Source of the DNA: Bacteroidia bacterium | GTDB lineage: Bacteria > Bacteroidota > Bacteroidia > Flavobacteriales > Flavobacteriaceae | Length of the DNA: 32,210 nucleotides | Reading direction: 5' to 3' | Assembly: GCA_030430535.1 (NCBI GenBank) | Contig: JAUIKY010000041.1 | Location: 1-32,210, forward strand | Part shown: positions 9,675 through 17,137 of the stretch, piece by piece | How positions within the stretch are numbered: position 1 is the first letter of the stretch | Layout of the letters: every line of letters begins with the position of its first letter | Made by a program: the position numbers and the translations under genes | Notes under the pieces: model-generated | The model's input: only the letters and a program-made list of their open reading frames with translations | Databases searched by the model: none | Told to the model about the DNA's origin: nothing

Positions 9675-11459
9675 ATGAGCCTTCAAGACACCTTATCGAA
9701 CGACGTAAAGCAAGCTGTAAAATCCAATTTTAATGTGGAATTGGAAACCGTTGAATTTCAGGCTACCAGAAAAGAATTTGCGGGCGATATTACGGTAGTA
9801 GTGTTCCCCATGTTACGCTTTATAAAGGGAAATCCCGTGCAAATAGGTGAAACCATTGGTGATTATTTGGTGGAGCACGTTGATAGCGTAAAGGCGTTTA
9901 ATGTGGTTAAAGGTTTTTTGAATATTGAAATAAGCGATTCGTATTACATCGATTTTTTCAATGGAATAAAATCGGATAGTGATTTTGGACTGGTACAACC
10001 CAACCCCGGACACAAAGCCATTATGGTAGAGTACTCGTCGCCAAACACCAACAAACCGTTGCACTTAGGGCACATTCGAAACAACTTGTTGGGCTATAGT
10101 GTGGCCGAAATTTTAAAGGCTTCGGGCAAAAAAGTATATAAAACCCAAATTATAAACGATCGCGGCATCCATATCTGTAAAAGTATGCTAGCTTGGAAAA
10201 AATTTGGCAATGGTGAAACGCCCGAAAGTACCGGTTTAAAAGGTGATAAATTGGTGGGGAATTATTACGTAAAATTCGATCAGGAATATAAAAAAGAGAT
10301 TGAAACGTTGTTAGCCGAGGGGCATTCAGAGGAAGAAGCGAAGAAAATTGCACCTATTCTATTGGAAGCCCAAGAAATGCTTCGAAAATGGGAAGCAGGC
10401 GATGCAGATACCGTGGCCCTTTGGGAAAAAATGAACGGTTGGGTGTATGATGGTTTTGATGAAACTTATAAAAACTTGGGCGTCGATTTCGATACCCTGT
10501 ACTATGAAAGCAATACCTATTTATTGGGAAAGGAATTTGTTGCAGAAGGATTGAAATCTGGGGTGTTCCATAAAGAAGAGGACGGTTCGGTGTGGTGCGA
10601 TTTAACCGAAGAAGGCCTCGATAAAAAAATCGTTCAACGTGCCGATGGTACCGCCGTTTACATGACGCAGGATATTGGTACGGCCATACAGCGTATTAAG
10701 GATTTTCCAGATGTGGGTGGTATGGTTTACACCGTGGGTAACGAACAGGATTATCACTTTCAGGTGCTGTTTTTAATCTTGAAAAAATTAGGCTTCGATT
10801 GGGCCAAAAACCTATACCATTTAAGTTACGGGATGGTCGATTTGCCTAGCGGAAAAATGAAAAGTCGCGAAGGTACCGTGGTTGATGCCGACGACCTCAT
10901 TGACGATATGGCGAAAACCGCCGAAGAAATTTCGGAAGAGTTAGGTAAACTCGATGGCTATTCGGAAGACGAGAAACAGGAGCTTTACAAAACCATTGGA
11001 TTGGGCGCTTTGAAATACTATATTTTAAAAGTGGACCCCAAAAAACGCATTTTGTTCGACCCAAAAGAGTCCATCGATTTTCAAGGAAATACCGGGCCAT
11101 TCATTCAATATACCTATGCCCGAATCCAGTCTATTTTACGAAAAGCTAATGTAGATGCTAATGTCACACTGAGCGCAGTCGAAGTGTCTTTAAATAGTAA
11201 AGAACGCGAACTCATCAAACAAGTGCAGTTGTTCCCCGAAGTGGTTCAAAGCGCGGCCGAAAACCACAGTCCGGCGTTAATAGCCAATTACACTTACGAT
11301 TTGGTAAAGGAATTCAATTCGTTTTACCAAAACGTATCCATTTTAGGAGCCGATAGCGACACCGAAAAACTATTCCGTGTGCAGTTATCAAACACCGTAG
11401 CCAATACCATTAAAAATGCATTTGGGCTTTTAGGGATCCAGGTGCCGGAGCGGATGTAG
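9675..11459 (+). CDS. argS: Arginyl-tRNA synthetase
   Basis: The 594-residue class I synthetase charges tRNA-Arg. It has the ArgS N-terminal additional domain (residues 1-110), the HIGH-type motif HLGH (130-133) within SSPNTNKPLHLGHIRNN, a KMSKS-type loop SGKMKSREGTV, and the DALR anticodon-binding domain ending PALIANYTYDLVKEFNSFYQNV and GLLGIQVPERM. The oddity is residues 497-506 (VTLSAVEVSL), just before the DALR helices. They are encoded by a copy of an interspersed repeat (CACTGAGCGCAGTCGAAG) that also occurs between genes at 29800. The rest of the protein is intact and this linker is variable, so function is probably kept. Confidence 0.97.
   Translation: MSLQDTLSNDVKQAVKSNFNVELETVEFQATRKEFAGDITVVVFPMLRFIKGNPVQIGETIGDYLVEHVDSVKAFNVVKGFLNIEISDSYYIDFFNGIKSDSDFGLVQPNPGHKAIMVEYSSPNTNKPLHLGHIRNNLLGYSVAEILKASGKKVYKTQIINDRGIHICKSMLAWKKFGNGETPESTGLKGDKLVGNYYVKFDQEYKKEIETLLAEGHSEEEAKKIAPILLEAQEMLRKWEAGDADTVALWEKMNGWVYDGFDETYKNLGVDFDTLYYESNTYLLGKEFVAEGLKSGVFHKEEDGSVWCDLTEEGLDKKIVQRADGTAVYMTQDIGTAIQRIKDFPDVGGMVYTVGNEQDYHFQVLFLILKKLGFDWAKNLYHLSYGMVDLPSGKMKSREGTVVDADDLIDDMAKTAEEISEELGKLDGYSEDEKQELYKTIGLGALKYYILKVDPKKRILFDPKESIDFQGNTGPFIQYTYARIQSILRKANVDANVTLSAVEVSLNSKERELIKQVQLFPEVVQSAAENHSPALIANYTYDLVKEFNSFYQNVSILGADSDTEKLFRVQLSNTVANTIKNAFGLLGIQVPERM
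11167..11184 (+). repeat. Interspersed repeat copy inside the argS coding frame
   Basis: CACTGAGCGCAGTCGAAG is identical to 29800-29817 in an intergenic repeat cluster. It contains the small palindrome ACTG-AGCG-CAGT and is bracketed by ACACT/AGTGT, so the transcript can fold here. It is read in frame without a stop. Confidence 0.75.
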
Positions 11460-11491
11460 AAAAGTTTTGATAAAGTTAAATGTTAGTTCTC

Positions 11492-11522
11492 TGTCATTTC
11501 AACCGATTGGGAGAAATCGCCT
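11492..11522. repeat. Degenerate interspersed repeat fragment after argS
   Basis: The segment TGTCATTTCAACCGATTGGG followed by AGAAATCGCCTG resembles the GTCATT(T/G)C... family of intergenic repeats seen again near 29776 and 29930. It is short and unpaired, so it may be a remnant. Confidence 0.35.
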
Positions 11523-11561
11523 GATTGTATTTTAACTCAGTTCTTTGTTGTAAGTGATATT

Positions 11562-12143
11562 TTAAAATCTGCATCCAAGTCCAATTTTTAGAATATTAAT
11601 ATTCCTATTGAATTTTGTGTCTGGGATATCATTGTCGACTCCAAGTTTTACAAAATCATATTGAACTTGAGCAAAAACCTTTTCATTTATATCGTATTTC
11701 AGGCCGGAATTAAAGTTAAATCCACTGTCTGTAATATCTTCATCTGAAACATCAATTCCGTTATTGGTTCCAGAAGCATTAAAAGCCATAACCGTATATC
11801 CTAAACCTACTGTTGGGTGAAATTTTTCTAAAGATTTCAAATTCAATTCTCCAAATATTCTTGGCTGAATAACGTAAGAGGTAACTTTAAAATTTCGAAA
11901 TCCGTTATTTTGGTTTGAATTGTTTACTAAAATTCCACCGTTCAATGAAGCTCCAATTTTTAGTGGGTTTAAATTCGCAAATCGATAGGCTGTTCCAAAG
12001 TCAATTATTCCATCGTAATTTTTTCCAACGAAATTATTGTCAATTGGAATCGGATAATTTAATTCAATGCTAAATTTTGAATCTTGAGAAAATGATTTGA
12101 TTGTTAAAATCAACAATAATATCAGTAATAGTTTTTGTTTCAT
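11562..12143 (-). CDS. Outer-membrane beta-barrel family protein, function unknown
   Basis: From the ATG at 12143 the protein has 193 residues. It has a signal peptide (MKQKLLLILLLILTIKSFSQ) and alternating beta strands such as YVIQPRIFGELNL, TVGLGYTVMAF, FNSGLKYDI and VFAQVQYDFVKL. It ends in ...NILKIGLGCRF, with the terminal Phe typical of BAM substrates. It resembles small OmpA/OmpW-like barrels found in many Bacteroidota, but I cannot name a function. The longer frame from 12191 is rejected because a -7 box lies at 12152-12159. The gene is more AT-rich than argS and the TonB operon on either side, suggesting an accessory origin. Confidence 0.75.
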   Translation of the reverse strand: MKQKLLLILLLILTIKSFSQDSKFSIELNYPIPIDNNFVGKNYDGIIDFGTAYRFANLNPLKIGASLNGGILVNNSNQNNGFRNFKVTSYVIQPRIFGELNLKSLEKFHPTVGLGYTVMAFNASGTNNGIDVSDEDITDSGFNFNSGLKYDINEKVFAQVQYDFVKLGVDNDIPDTKFNRNINILKIGLGCRF

Positions 12144-12145
12144 TT

Positions 12146-12167
12146 TTTTTACAAAATTATGGGCTTG
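12146..12167. repeat. 22-bp motif shared with the 3' flank of the DUF3500 gene
   Basis: These 22 bases match 30857-30878 at 20 positions (differences at the 8th and 18th base). Both copies lie in the same orientation just beyond the stop codon of a minus-strand accessory gene. Here the motif also supplies the -7 box of the barrel protein gene. Confidence 0.6.
12152..12159 (-). promoter_or_regulatory. -7 promoter element giving a near-leaderless transcript
   Basis: On the minus strand TAATTTTG matches TAnnTTTG exactly and ends 8 bp before the ATG at 12143. Transcription starting 5-7 bp downstream would leave almost no 5' untranslated region. It lies inside the shared 22-bp motif. Confidence 0.5.
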
Positions 12168-12197
12168 AGTAACCATTAGTATTATAGGCAAGTGTTT

Positions 12198-12965
12198 TTA
12201 ATTCAAAGAGTCTTTCTCAGGAACAAATTCACTTGGAATTCTCAATAAGGAATTTCTTATTCCAGCAACAATAGAACCTATTATAAAAATTAATAAAGTA
12301 ATCGGAAATAATAACCAGAAATATATTTTCCAGATTATATCATTCATCCATTTTTTTGGATATCCAATTGTTTTTTTAAAGAAAATATCTGCGTAATGTT
12401 CACTACTAATAATACAGTTAGTTAATTCCTTTACACCTTTTATTGTACCTTTAATTTGTATCTTTTTATCTTTAAGTTCTGTATGGTAAACTCGGAATTT
12501 GAACCCTTGATTTTTATCTAAGAAACTAAATCCAAAGTGAATTGAGTTCTCTTTTTTATCAAAGTTAGTTTTGAACTCATTTATTTCTCTTTTCTCAAAA
12601 ATGATGTCTGTTCCTAATATTTGCGTTTCCTTAGGAAATTCAACTCGCAACGGGTCTTTTTTTACAAAATCGGTTTTGTTAATTGTAAGTCTACCTTTAT
12701 TCCAAAAAGAAATATAAGTTATTGATAAGTGTTCTACTTTATTTCCTTTGTAATCTATGGTTAAATCCTTCAGGCTCTTACTTTTTTTAAAGATATTATG
12801 AGTACTTATGATATAGTTAGGTTTTTTATCTTTTTTACTTTTAAGATATAAGAAAACGGAAATTACGATACTTAATATTGCTAAAACCAAAAAAATTAAA
12901 TTCAGTAATTCATATTGATTTAAAGCTTTTAAAAAATCATTCAGTAATTCAATTATTTCCTCCAT
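12198..12965 (-). CDS. Two-TM membrane protein of unknown function
   Basis: I do not recognise this 255-residue protein. It has a first membrane helix near residues 22-42 (LNLIFLVLAILSIVISVFLYL) and a lysine-rich cytoplasmic-type stretch. A soluble domain of about 165 residues with beta-strand character follows (VEHLSITYISFWNKGRLTINKTDF, SIHFGFSFLDKNQGFKFRVY). A second helix lies near 215-238 (FWLLFPITLLIFIIGSIVAGI), and a short tail follows. The N-H-L-S-I-T-Y-x-S-F-W-N-K-G-like stretch suggests an immunoglobulin-like fold, but that is weak. The gene is AT-rich, sits upstream of the barrel protein gene on the same strand and has no other partner. Confidence 0.65.
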   Translation of the reverse strand: MEEIIELLNDFLKALNQYELLNLIFLVLAILSIVISVFLYLKSKKDKKPNYIISTHNIFKKSKSLKDLTIDYKGNKVEHLSITYISFWNKGRLTINKTDFVKKDPLRVEFPKETQILGTDIIFEKREINEFKTNFDKKENSIHFGFSFLDKNQGFKFRVYHTELKDKKIQIKGTIKGVKELTNCIISSEHYADIFFKKTIGYPKKWMNDIIWKIYFWLLFPITLLIFIIGSIVAGIRNSLLRIPSEFVPEKDSLN

Positions 12966-12982
12966 TCAGTTTTTTATTATTT

Positions 12983-13000
12983 GTTTATTTGCGAATAAAC
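12983..13000. repeat. Small perfect hairpin between the membrane protein and TonB receptor genes
   Basis: GTTTATT, loop TGCG, AATAAAC. It lies 18 bp upstream of the 12965 start on the minus strand. A role in mRNA leader structure is possible but not shown. Confidence 0.4.
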
Positions 13001-13092
13001 ACAGTAGGGTTCGTTCAAATTATATTTTCCCCGCTAAATATACCAACTACAAAACCAAACTAAAAATTTTTCGTACAAATTAAAAGGGCTTT

Positions 13093-15447
13093 TTAAAAAT
13101 AAACCCGAAAACTCACATTAGGCGTAATGCCCAGCGATTCATTTTCAATGGTGTTGATGTTGTTGTCGCTGTCTAAAGTGTAGTAGGTGTTCAGGACGTT
13201 CCGTGTGTTGAGCACGTTCCAAACCGAAGCACCAATGCTGGCACGGGTGGCATCGCTAATATTAAAAGCATAAGTGGCCGAGCAATCGGCACGTAGGTAG
13301 TCGTTCAATCGGCTGCTGTTGGGCGGAGCGTAGCTAATGCGGTTATCATCTGGATTATCGTTGACGCTTGGCTCCGTGTGGGGTGTGCCAGAGTGCCAAT
13401 TTACGCCTATTGCCAATTTTAGGTTGTTATTGGTGTAGGTGCCCGCAAAGCTCACGGCGTGGGTAATATCGACATTATTGGGGAAGGGTTTGCCGTTGTT
13501 TAACGCGTCAAATTGGTAGCGGTTATCGCTGTACGAATACGATACCCAACCGCCTAGTACATCGCTAAGCTGTTTGTTGAGAAGCACATCGATACCTTTA
13601 ATTTCGTAACTGCCAATAGCATTTACAAACTGGTATTGGTTTTGAAAACCTTGGCTTCTCGTGGTAATGCCATCGACTTTTTTTATATAGGTTTCTGCAC
13701 TCAACAACAGTTTGTTTTTGTTAAAATGAATACCCGTGGAAAGCTGTTTGCTCCTCAGTACCGGAATGGGGTAAATGGTTTGGTTGCCGTTTTCAATCAC
13801 TTCGGTTTGGTGGTTCGAAAGGACCCAACGGCGTTTTTCAATGCCCAGAAAATCGTTTTGCAAATCGATAATTTGTTGGGTGGTTTGGCTTTTAAATTCG
13901 CCCAAAACCTCAAACCTGAAAAAGTTTAAAAACCGCTGACTGAAACTGAGGCGCGGTTCGGCCAGAAGCATATCGAATTTCCCAAAATAGTTTAGTCGTC
14001 CGCCCAAATTTAATCGGGTTTTGGCGTCGTTTGATAAATATTGGCTCTCGGCATAAACCGAATGCGTGCGCACCACTTCTTTTATGTAGCTTCTAAAAGT
14101 GGGGTTGTTCACGTCTTCCAAATTGCTGATGCCCGTTTCGGTAAATTGGTAGCCACCGTTAAAATGGAAATTGAGGTTAGCCTCGTAATTAATGTCCAAT
14201 TTCGCTGAGCCATCGTACACCTCGTTTTCTTGGATAAGCCGTTGGTTGTTGAGGATGTCGAAATTCGTGGCATCCAAATCGTAATTAGTGACATACACCT
14301 GTGCCGTGGTAGATAGCTTGTTACTCCAATCGCGAGTGTAAGTGGTGCCAAAAGCCAAATTGTTTTGGATTAAATTACTGTTCAATGCCTCACTGCGGTC
14401 GTTGATTACCGATTGTTCATCGTAATTCAATTGGTTGTGGATGTTCAAAAAATGAAAACGGAACTTGTCTTTTTTGGTGGCATCGAACAGAAATTTCACC
14501 GCAATATCATAAAAGTAAAAGTTTTCATTTTGCGAAATGAAATCGTCGTTTTGTTTGGCATCGTTAAAATCGGAATCCTGAAAAATACGCTTAAAATACT
14601 GTTCGTAGGTTGAGGTATTGATGAGGTCGGTGAAAGAGCGCCGGGCCGATAATTGCAGTTCGGTGTTTTTTGAAAGCGGTATTTTGGCAAAACCATCGGC
14701 GTTGATAAAGTTGAAACCCATTCCGGCTTTAAATTCATTGTCAATCTCGTCGGGCAATTGCATGTCAATAATGCTCGAAATGCCATCGCCATATTTAGCG
14801 CGGGTACCATTTTTAAACACGGAAACTTTTTTTGTGGTATGCGGATTAAAGGCTGAAATGAGTCCGAAAAAATGCCCCGATTGAAACATTTTTATGCCGT
14901 CCCACAACAGTAGGTTTTGGTCGTGCGTGCCACCACGAACGTTAATGTTCGATACGGTTTCGTCTGCACTCAATACGCCAGGAAGGGCCTGAATGGTCTG
15001 CAAAACGTCGGGCTCAATCAACCCGGGTAAAATACCGAAGGTTTGCGGCTTTATGGTTAACGAGCCATCATTCAGTTTAGTAATTCCCGAGGTTAAATAA
15101 TTGGTGACAAAAACCTCTTTTAATTTTTGGGTTAAAAATTTTACTTCAGAAGATTTCGGTTTTGAAATGACGATATATTTATTGTTGAGCAATTCATAAT
15201 CCAATTGGGTTTCGGTATTCAAAAATTCCAAAGCGGCTTCCAACGACATGTCAGGTGGCGGGAGCGCACTTTCCTTGTCTTTTATGGTGTCATCGATATA
15301 CGAAAAACTCACTCCAAATTTTTCTGAAAGAGTATTTAACACTCTTACAAGCGGCTGCTTTTTCTTTTGCGGATTTTGCGCCGTAAGTGGCACAACATTC
15401 AAAAGAAACATTAAAAAAACAAAAGAAAAGAAGTGGCTTTTACTCAC
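13093..15447 (-). CDS. TonB-dependent receptor with STN signalling domain
   Basis: The 784-residue outer-membrane receptor has a signal peptide (about 1-23) and a secretin/TonB N-terminal (STN) domain near 31-97 (VRVLNTLSEKFGVSFSYIDD ... LDYELLNNKYIVISKP). The plug holds TIQALPGVLSADETVSNINVRGG and LLLWDGIKMFQSGHFFGLIS. A beta barrel follows, ending in VSFRVYF. The STN domain contacts FecR in the periplasm when substrate binds. The ATG at 15447 overlaps the fecR stop by 8 bp, so the two are translationally coupled. There is no SusD partner and no carboxypeptidase-like domain, so a glycan-uptake role is not supported. The substrate is unknown; siderophore, haem or another ligand are all possible. 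Confidence 0.93.
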   Translation of the reverse strand: MSKSHFFSFVFLMFLLNVVPLTAQNPQKKKQPLVRVLNTLSEKFGVSFSYIDDTIKDKESALPPPDMSLEAALEFLNTETQLDYELLNNKYIVISKPKSSEVKFLTQKLKEVFVTNYLTSGITKLNDGSLTIKPQTFGILPGLIEPDVLQTIQALPGVLSADETVSNINVRGGTHDQNLLLWDGIKMFQSGHFFGLISAFNPHTTKKVSVFKNGTRAKYGDGISSIIDMQLPDEIDNEFKAGMGFNFINADGFAKIPLSKNTELQLSARRSFTDLINTSTYEQYFKRIFQDSDFNDAKQNDDFISQNENFYFYDIAVKFLFDATKKDKFRFHFLNIHNQLNYDEQSVINDRSEALNSNLIQNNLAFGTTYTRDWSNKLSTTAQVYVTNYDLDATNFDILNNQRLIQENEVYDGSAKLDINYEANLNFHFNGGYQFTETGISNLEDVNNPTFRSYIKEVVRTHSVYAESQYLSNDAKTRLNLGGRLNYFGKFDMLLAEPRLSFSQRFLNFFRFEVLGEFKSQTTQQIIDLQNDFLGIEKRRWVLSNHQTEVIENGNQTIYPIPVLRSKQLSTGIHFNKNKLLLSAETYIKKVDGITTRSQGFQNQYQFVNAIGSYEIKGIDVLLNKQLSDVLGGWVSYSYSDNRYQFDALNNGKPFPNNVDITHAVSFAGTYTNNNLKLAIGVNWHSGTPHTEPSVNDNPDDNRISYAPPNSSRLNDYLRADCSATYAFNISDATRASIGASVWNVLNTRNVLNTYYTLDSDNNINTIENESLGITPNVSFRVYF

Positions 15448-16339
15448 GTTTTAATGTAATCGAATGGTCAGTTTTGCTATAGGTTACATGTAAAGGTAAG
15501 GTAATAGATTTTAAGGCCACATCCATATTGTCGTGGGTAAAACTACCAGTGAACAGCTGTGAGGAATCGATGCCCAATAGGGTGATGTCGACGTTGTATT
15601 GTCTCTCGAATTCTTCAACTACCATTTTGTAAGGGACGCTGGTAAAGCTGCTGGCATTATTTAACCACGAAGGCTCGCTGCGGTTTTCTTTTTCTTTAGC
15701 AATTGTTTTCCCGTCGATAATTAAAAAACTGTCGCCAGGTTTTAATTTCGTTTCATGAGAATTGTAGGTTACCCCAACAAGCCCTTCGTAGCAAATAACT
15801 TCAAAATAATGGTCCCGTTGTTTTACATTAAACTGGGTACCATAAACGGTGACGTATCCAGCCGATGTGTTCACTTTAAACGACGACCCTTTGGCTACTT
15901 TAAAAAAGGCCTCACCTTCCAATTCTACTTCGCGGTGGTCTTTCCAATCGCTTTTGTTGTACACCAAAACCGATTTGGCATTAAGCGATACATGGGAAGC
16001 ATCGGGCAGTTCGATGGTTGTTTTTTGGGCAAACTCGGTAGCAACTGTCGTGTTTAAAGTGGTGGTATAATAATACACACCGAAGCAAATGGCCAAAACG
16101 GCGGCGATGCGCAAAAGTGGCTTTAAAAGGTTTGCAGGTGTTTTTTTTCTGGTTTTTACCACCTGCATCACTTTTTCAAGTTCTTGCTCCGTGTTGTAAT
16201 CACCAGCTTTAAATGCCTGTAAACCGCTGTTCAATGTCACCAACTCGTCGTAGTCCTCGAGGTTTTTAAAAGCCTCAAGTTCTTGCTCGGTTAGGTTGTT
16301 GTCCAGCCATTTTAATATGAGTTCTTCTCGGTTCATCAT
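15440..16339 (-). CDS. FecR-family anti-sigma factor
   Basis: From the ATG at 16339 the protein has 299 residues. The N-terminal cytoplasmic anti-sigma part is about 70 residues (LILKWLDNNLTEQELEAFKNL). One membrane helix lies near 75-94 (LLRIAAVLAICFGVYYYTT). The periplasmic FecR domain holds TIELPDASHVSLNAKSVLVY and VELEGEAFFKVAKGSSFKVN, then TVYGTQFNVKQRD. A C-terminal STN-like end holds MVVEEFERQYNVDITL and TGSFTHDNMDVALKSITL. A TTG at 16351 would extend it by four residues, but that codon abuts the -10 of the ECF-type promoter, so an ATG at 16339 or 16336 is preferred. It transmits receptor occupancy to the sigma factor encoded upstream. Confidence 0.93.
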   Translation of the reverse strand: MMNREELILKWLDNNLTEQELEAFKNLEDYDELVTLNSGLQAFKAGDYNTEQELEKVMQVVKTRKKTPANLLKPLLRIAAVLAICFGVYYYTTTLNTTVATEFAQKTTIELPDASHVSLNAKSVLVYNKSDWKDHREVELEGEAFFKVAKGSSFKVNTSAGYVTVYGTQFNVKQRDHYFEVICYEGLVGVTYNSHETKLKPGDSFLIIDGKTIAKEKENRSEPSWLNNASSFTSVPYKMVVEEFERQYNVDITLLGIDSSQLFTGSFTHDNMDVALKSITLPLHVTYSKTDHSITLKRE

Positions 16340-16352
16340 TTGCTTATTCAAC

Positions 16353-16386
16353 TATATAACAGTTAACTTTTATTTTTTCCTACCCC
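16353..16386 (-). promoter_or_regulatory. Candidate ECF-sigma promoter of fecR-TonB receptor
   Basis: On the minus strand GGGGTAGGAA (16386-16377) is followed after exactly 14 bp by CTGTTATATA (16362-16353). The same -35, spacing and -10 occur on the plus strand at 17070-17103. The transcript would start near 16346, just ahead of the fecR ATG. This suggests fecR and the receptor are boosted by their own sigma factor while the sigma gene is transcribed separately. Confidence 0.65.
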
Positions 16387-16399
16387 TTTGGTTAAAAAA

Positions 16400-16467
16400 G
16401 TTTCAAGTTTCACGTTTTTTGTTGATTTTGGGAAAACTTGAAACCCGAAACTCGAAACCTGAAACCA
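16400..16467. repeat. Inverted repeat joined to a 7-bp tandem array
   Basis: GTTTCAAGTTT (16400-16410) and AAACTTGAAAC (16434-16444) are a perfect 11-bp inverted pair. The right arm runs into four heptamers, GAAACCC, GAAACTC, GAAACCT and GAAACCA (16440-16467). The element separates the sigma gene stop from the fecR promoter. Its hairpin could reduce read-through from the sigma gene. Confidence 0.7.
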
Positions 16468-16474
16468 ACTAAAC

Positions 16475-16990
16475 CTATAGTTCTTTAATGTCTTTCCGTA
16501 ATTTTTCCAAAGCGCCATAAATACGTTTTTCAACCGCTTTGGTCGAAATATCCAAAAGCACGGCAATTTCCTTAAAACGTTTGCCTTCCACACGATTCAT
16601 TAAAAAGGCTACACGCTGGGCTTCGGTTAAATTGGCCAAGGCCTTTTGCAGTTTGTCATTATATTCAGTTTCTTGCATTAAAAATTCAGGGCTTTCGTTG
16701 GTGCTAAGTTTGGGTTTGTTTTGTTGGTATTTTAAAACCACTTTTTGGTGTGCAGCTTCATTCAGCATTAAATTATTGGCTGTGGTAAACAAAAAACTCT
16801 TGGCCTTATCGGGCGAAATTTTAGTGCAGTTTTCCCAAAGTTTAATAAAAGCCTCTTGCACTTTGTCTTTTGGGTTGAGCAATTCACCAAATTTGTAATA
16901 GAGAAAATCGTGTAAATCTTTCGAATATTTCTTGAAAATAGAAGAAAATAGATGCTCTTCGCAAATGTTCCCGTGTAGTTGTTTCCCCAT
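16475..16990 (-). CDS. ECF-type RNA polymerase sigma factor
   Basis: The 171-residue length fits Bacteroidota FecI-like ECF factors. Region 2 covers FSSIFKKYSKDLHDFLYYKF to VQEAFIKLWENC and AKSFLFTTANNLMLNEA. Region 4 is LTEAQRVAFLMNRVEGKRFK followed by EIAVLLDISTKAVEKRIYGA and LEKLRK, with the helix-turn-helix in EIAVLLDISTKAVEKRI. It should be held inactive by the FecR encoded next and be released when the TonB receptor is occupied. Its own upstream region lacks the GGGGTAGGAA motif, so it is probably transcribed by the housekeeping holoenzyme. A near-consensus TATTTTAG lies at 17019-17012. Confidence 0.93.
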   Translation of the reverse strand: MGKQLHGNICEEHLFSSIFKKYSKDLHDFLYYKFGELLNPKDKVQEAFIKLWENCTKISPDKAKSFLFTTANNLMLNEAAHQKVVLKYQQNKPKLSTNESPEFLMQETEYNDKLQKALANLTEAQRVAFLMNRVEGKRFKEIAVLLDISTKAVEKRIYGALEKLRKDIKEL

Positions 16991-17069
16991 GTTTATTGGT
17001 AGTTGGTGCCTCTAAAATAGGCTTTTTTTGAAATGTTGAATTTGGATTTTTTAATTTTTTTTAACATTT

Positions 17070-17103
17070 GGGGTAGGAATTTTTAAAGTTCACCTGTTTT
17101 ATA
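17070..17103 (+). promoter_or_regulatory. Candidate ECF-sigma promoter of the modular lipoprotein gene
   Basis: GGGGTAGGAA (17070-17079), 14 bp, then CTGTTTTATA (17094-17103). It matches the motif in front of fecR at 19 of 20 element bases with identical spacing. The predicted start near 17110 lies upstream of the ATG at 17138 and so favours that start over 17114. Confidence 0.65.
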
Positions 17104-17137
17104 AACAAAAGCTATGTTTAACCCAAAATCACTAATC

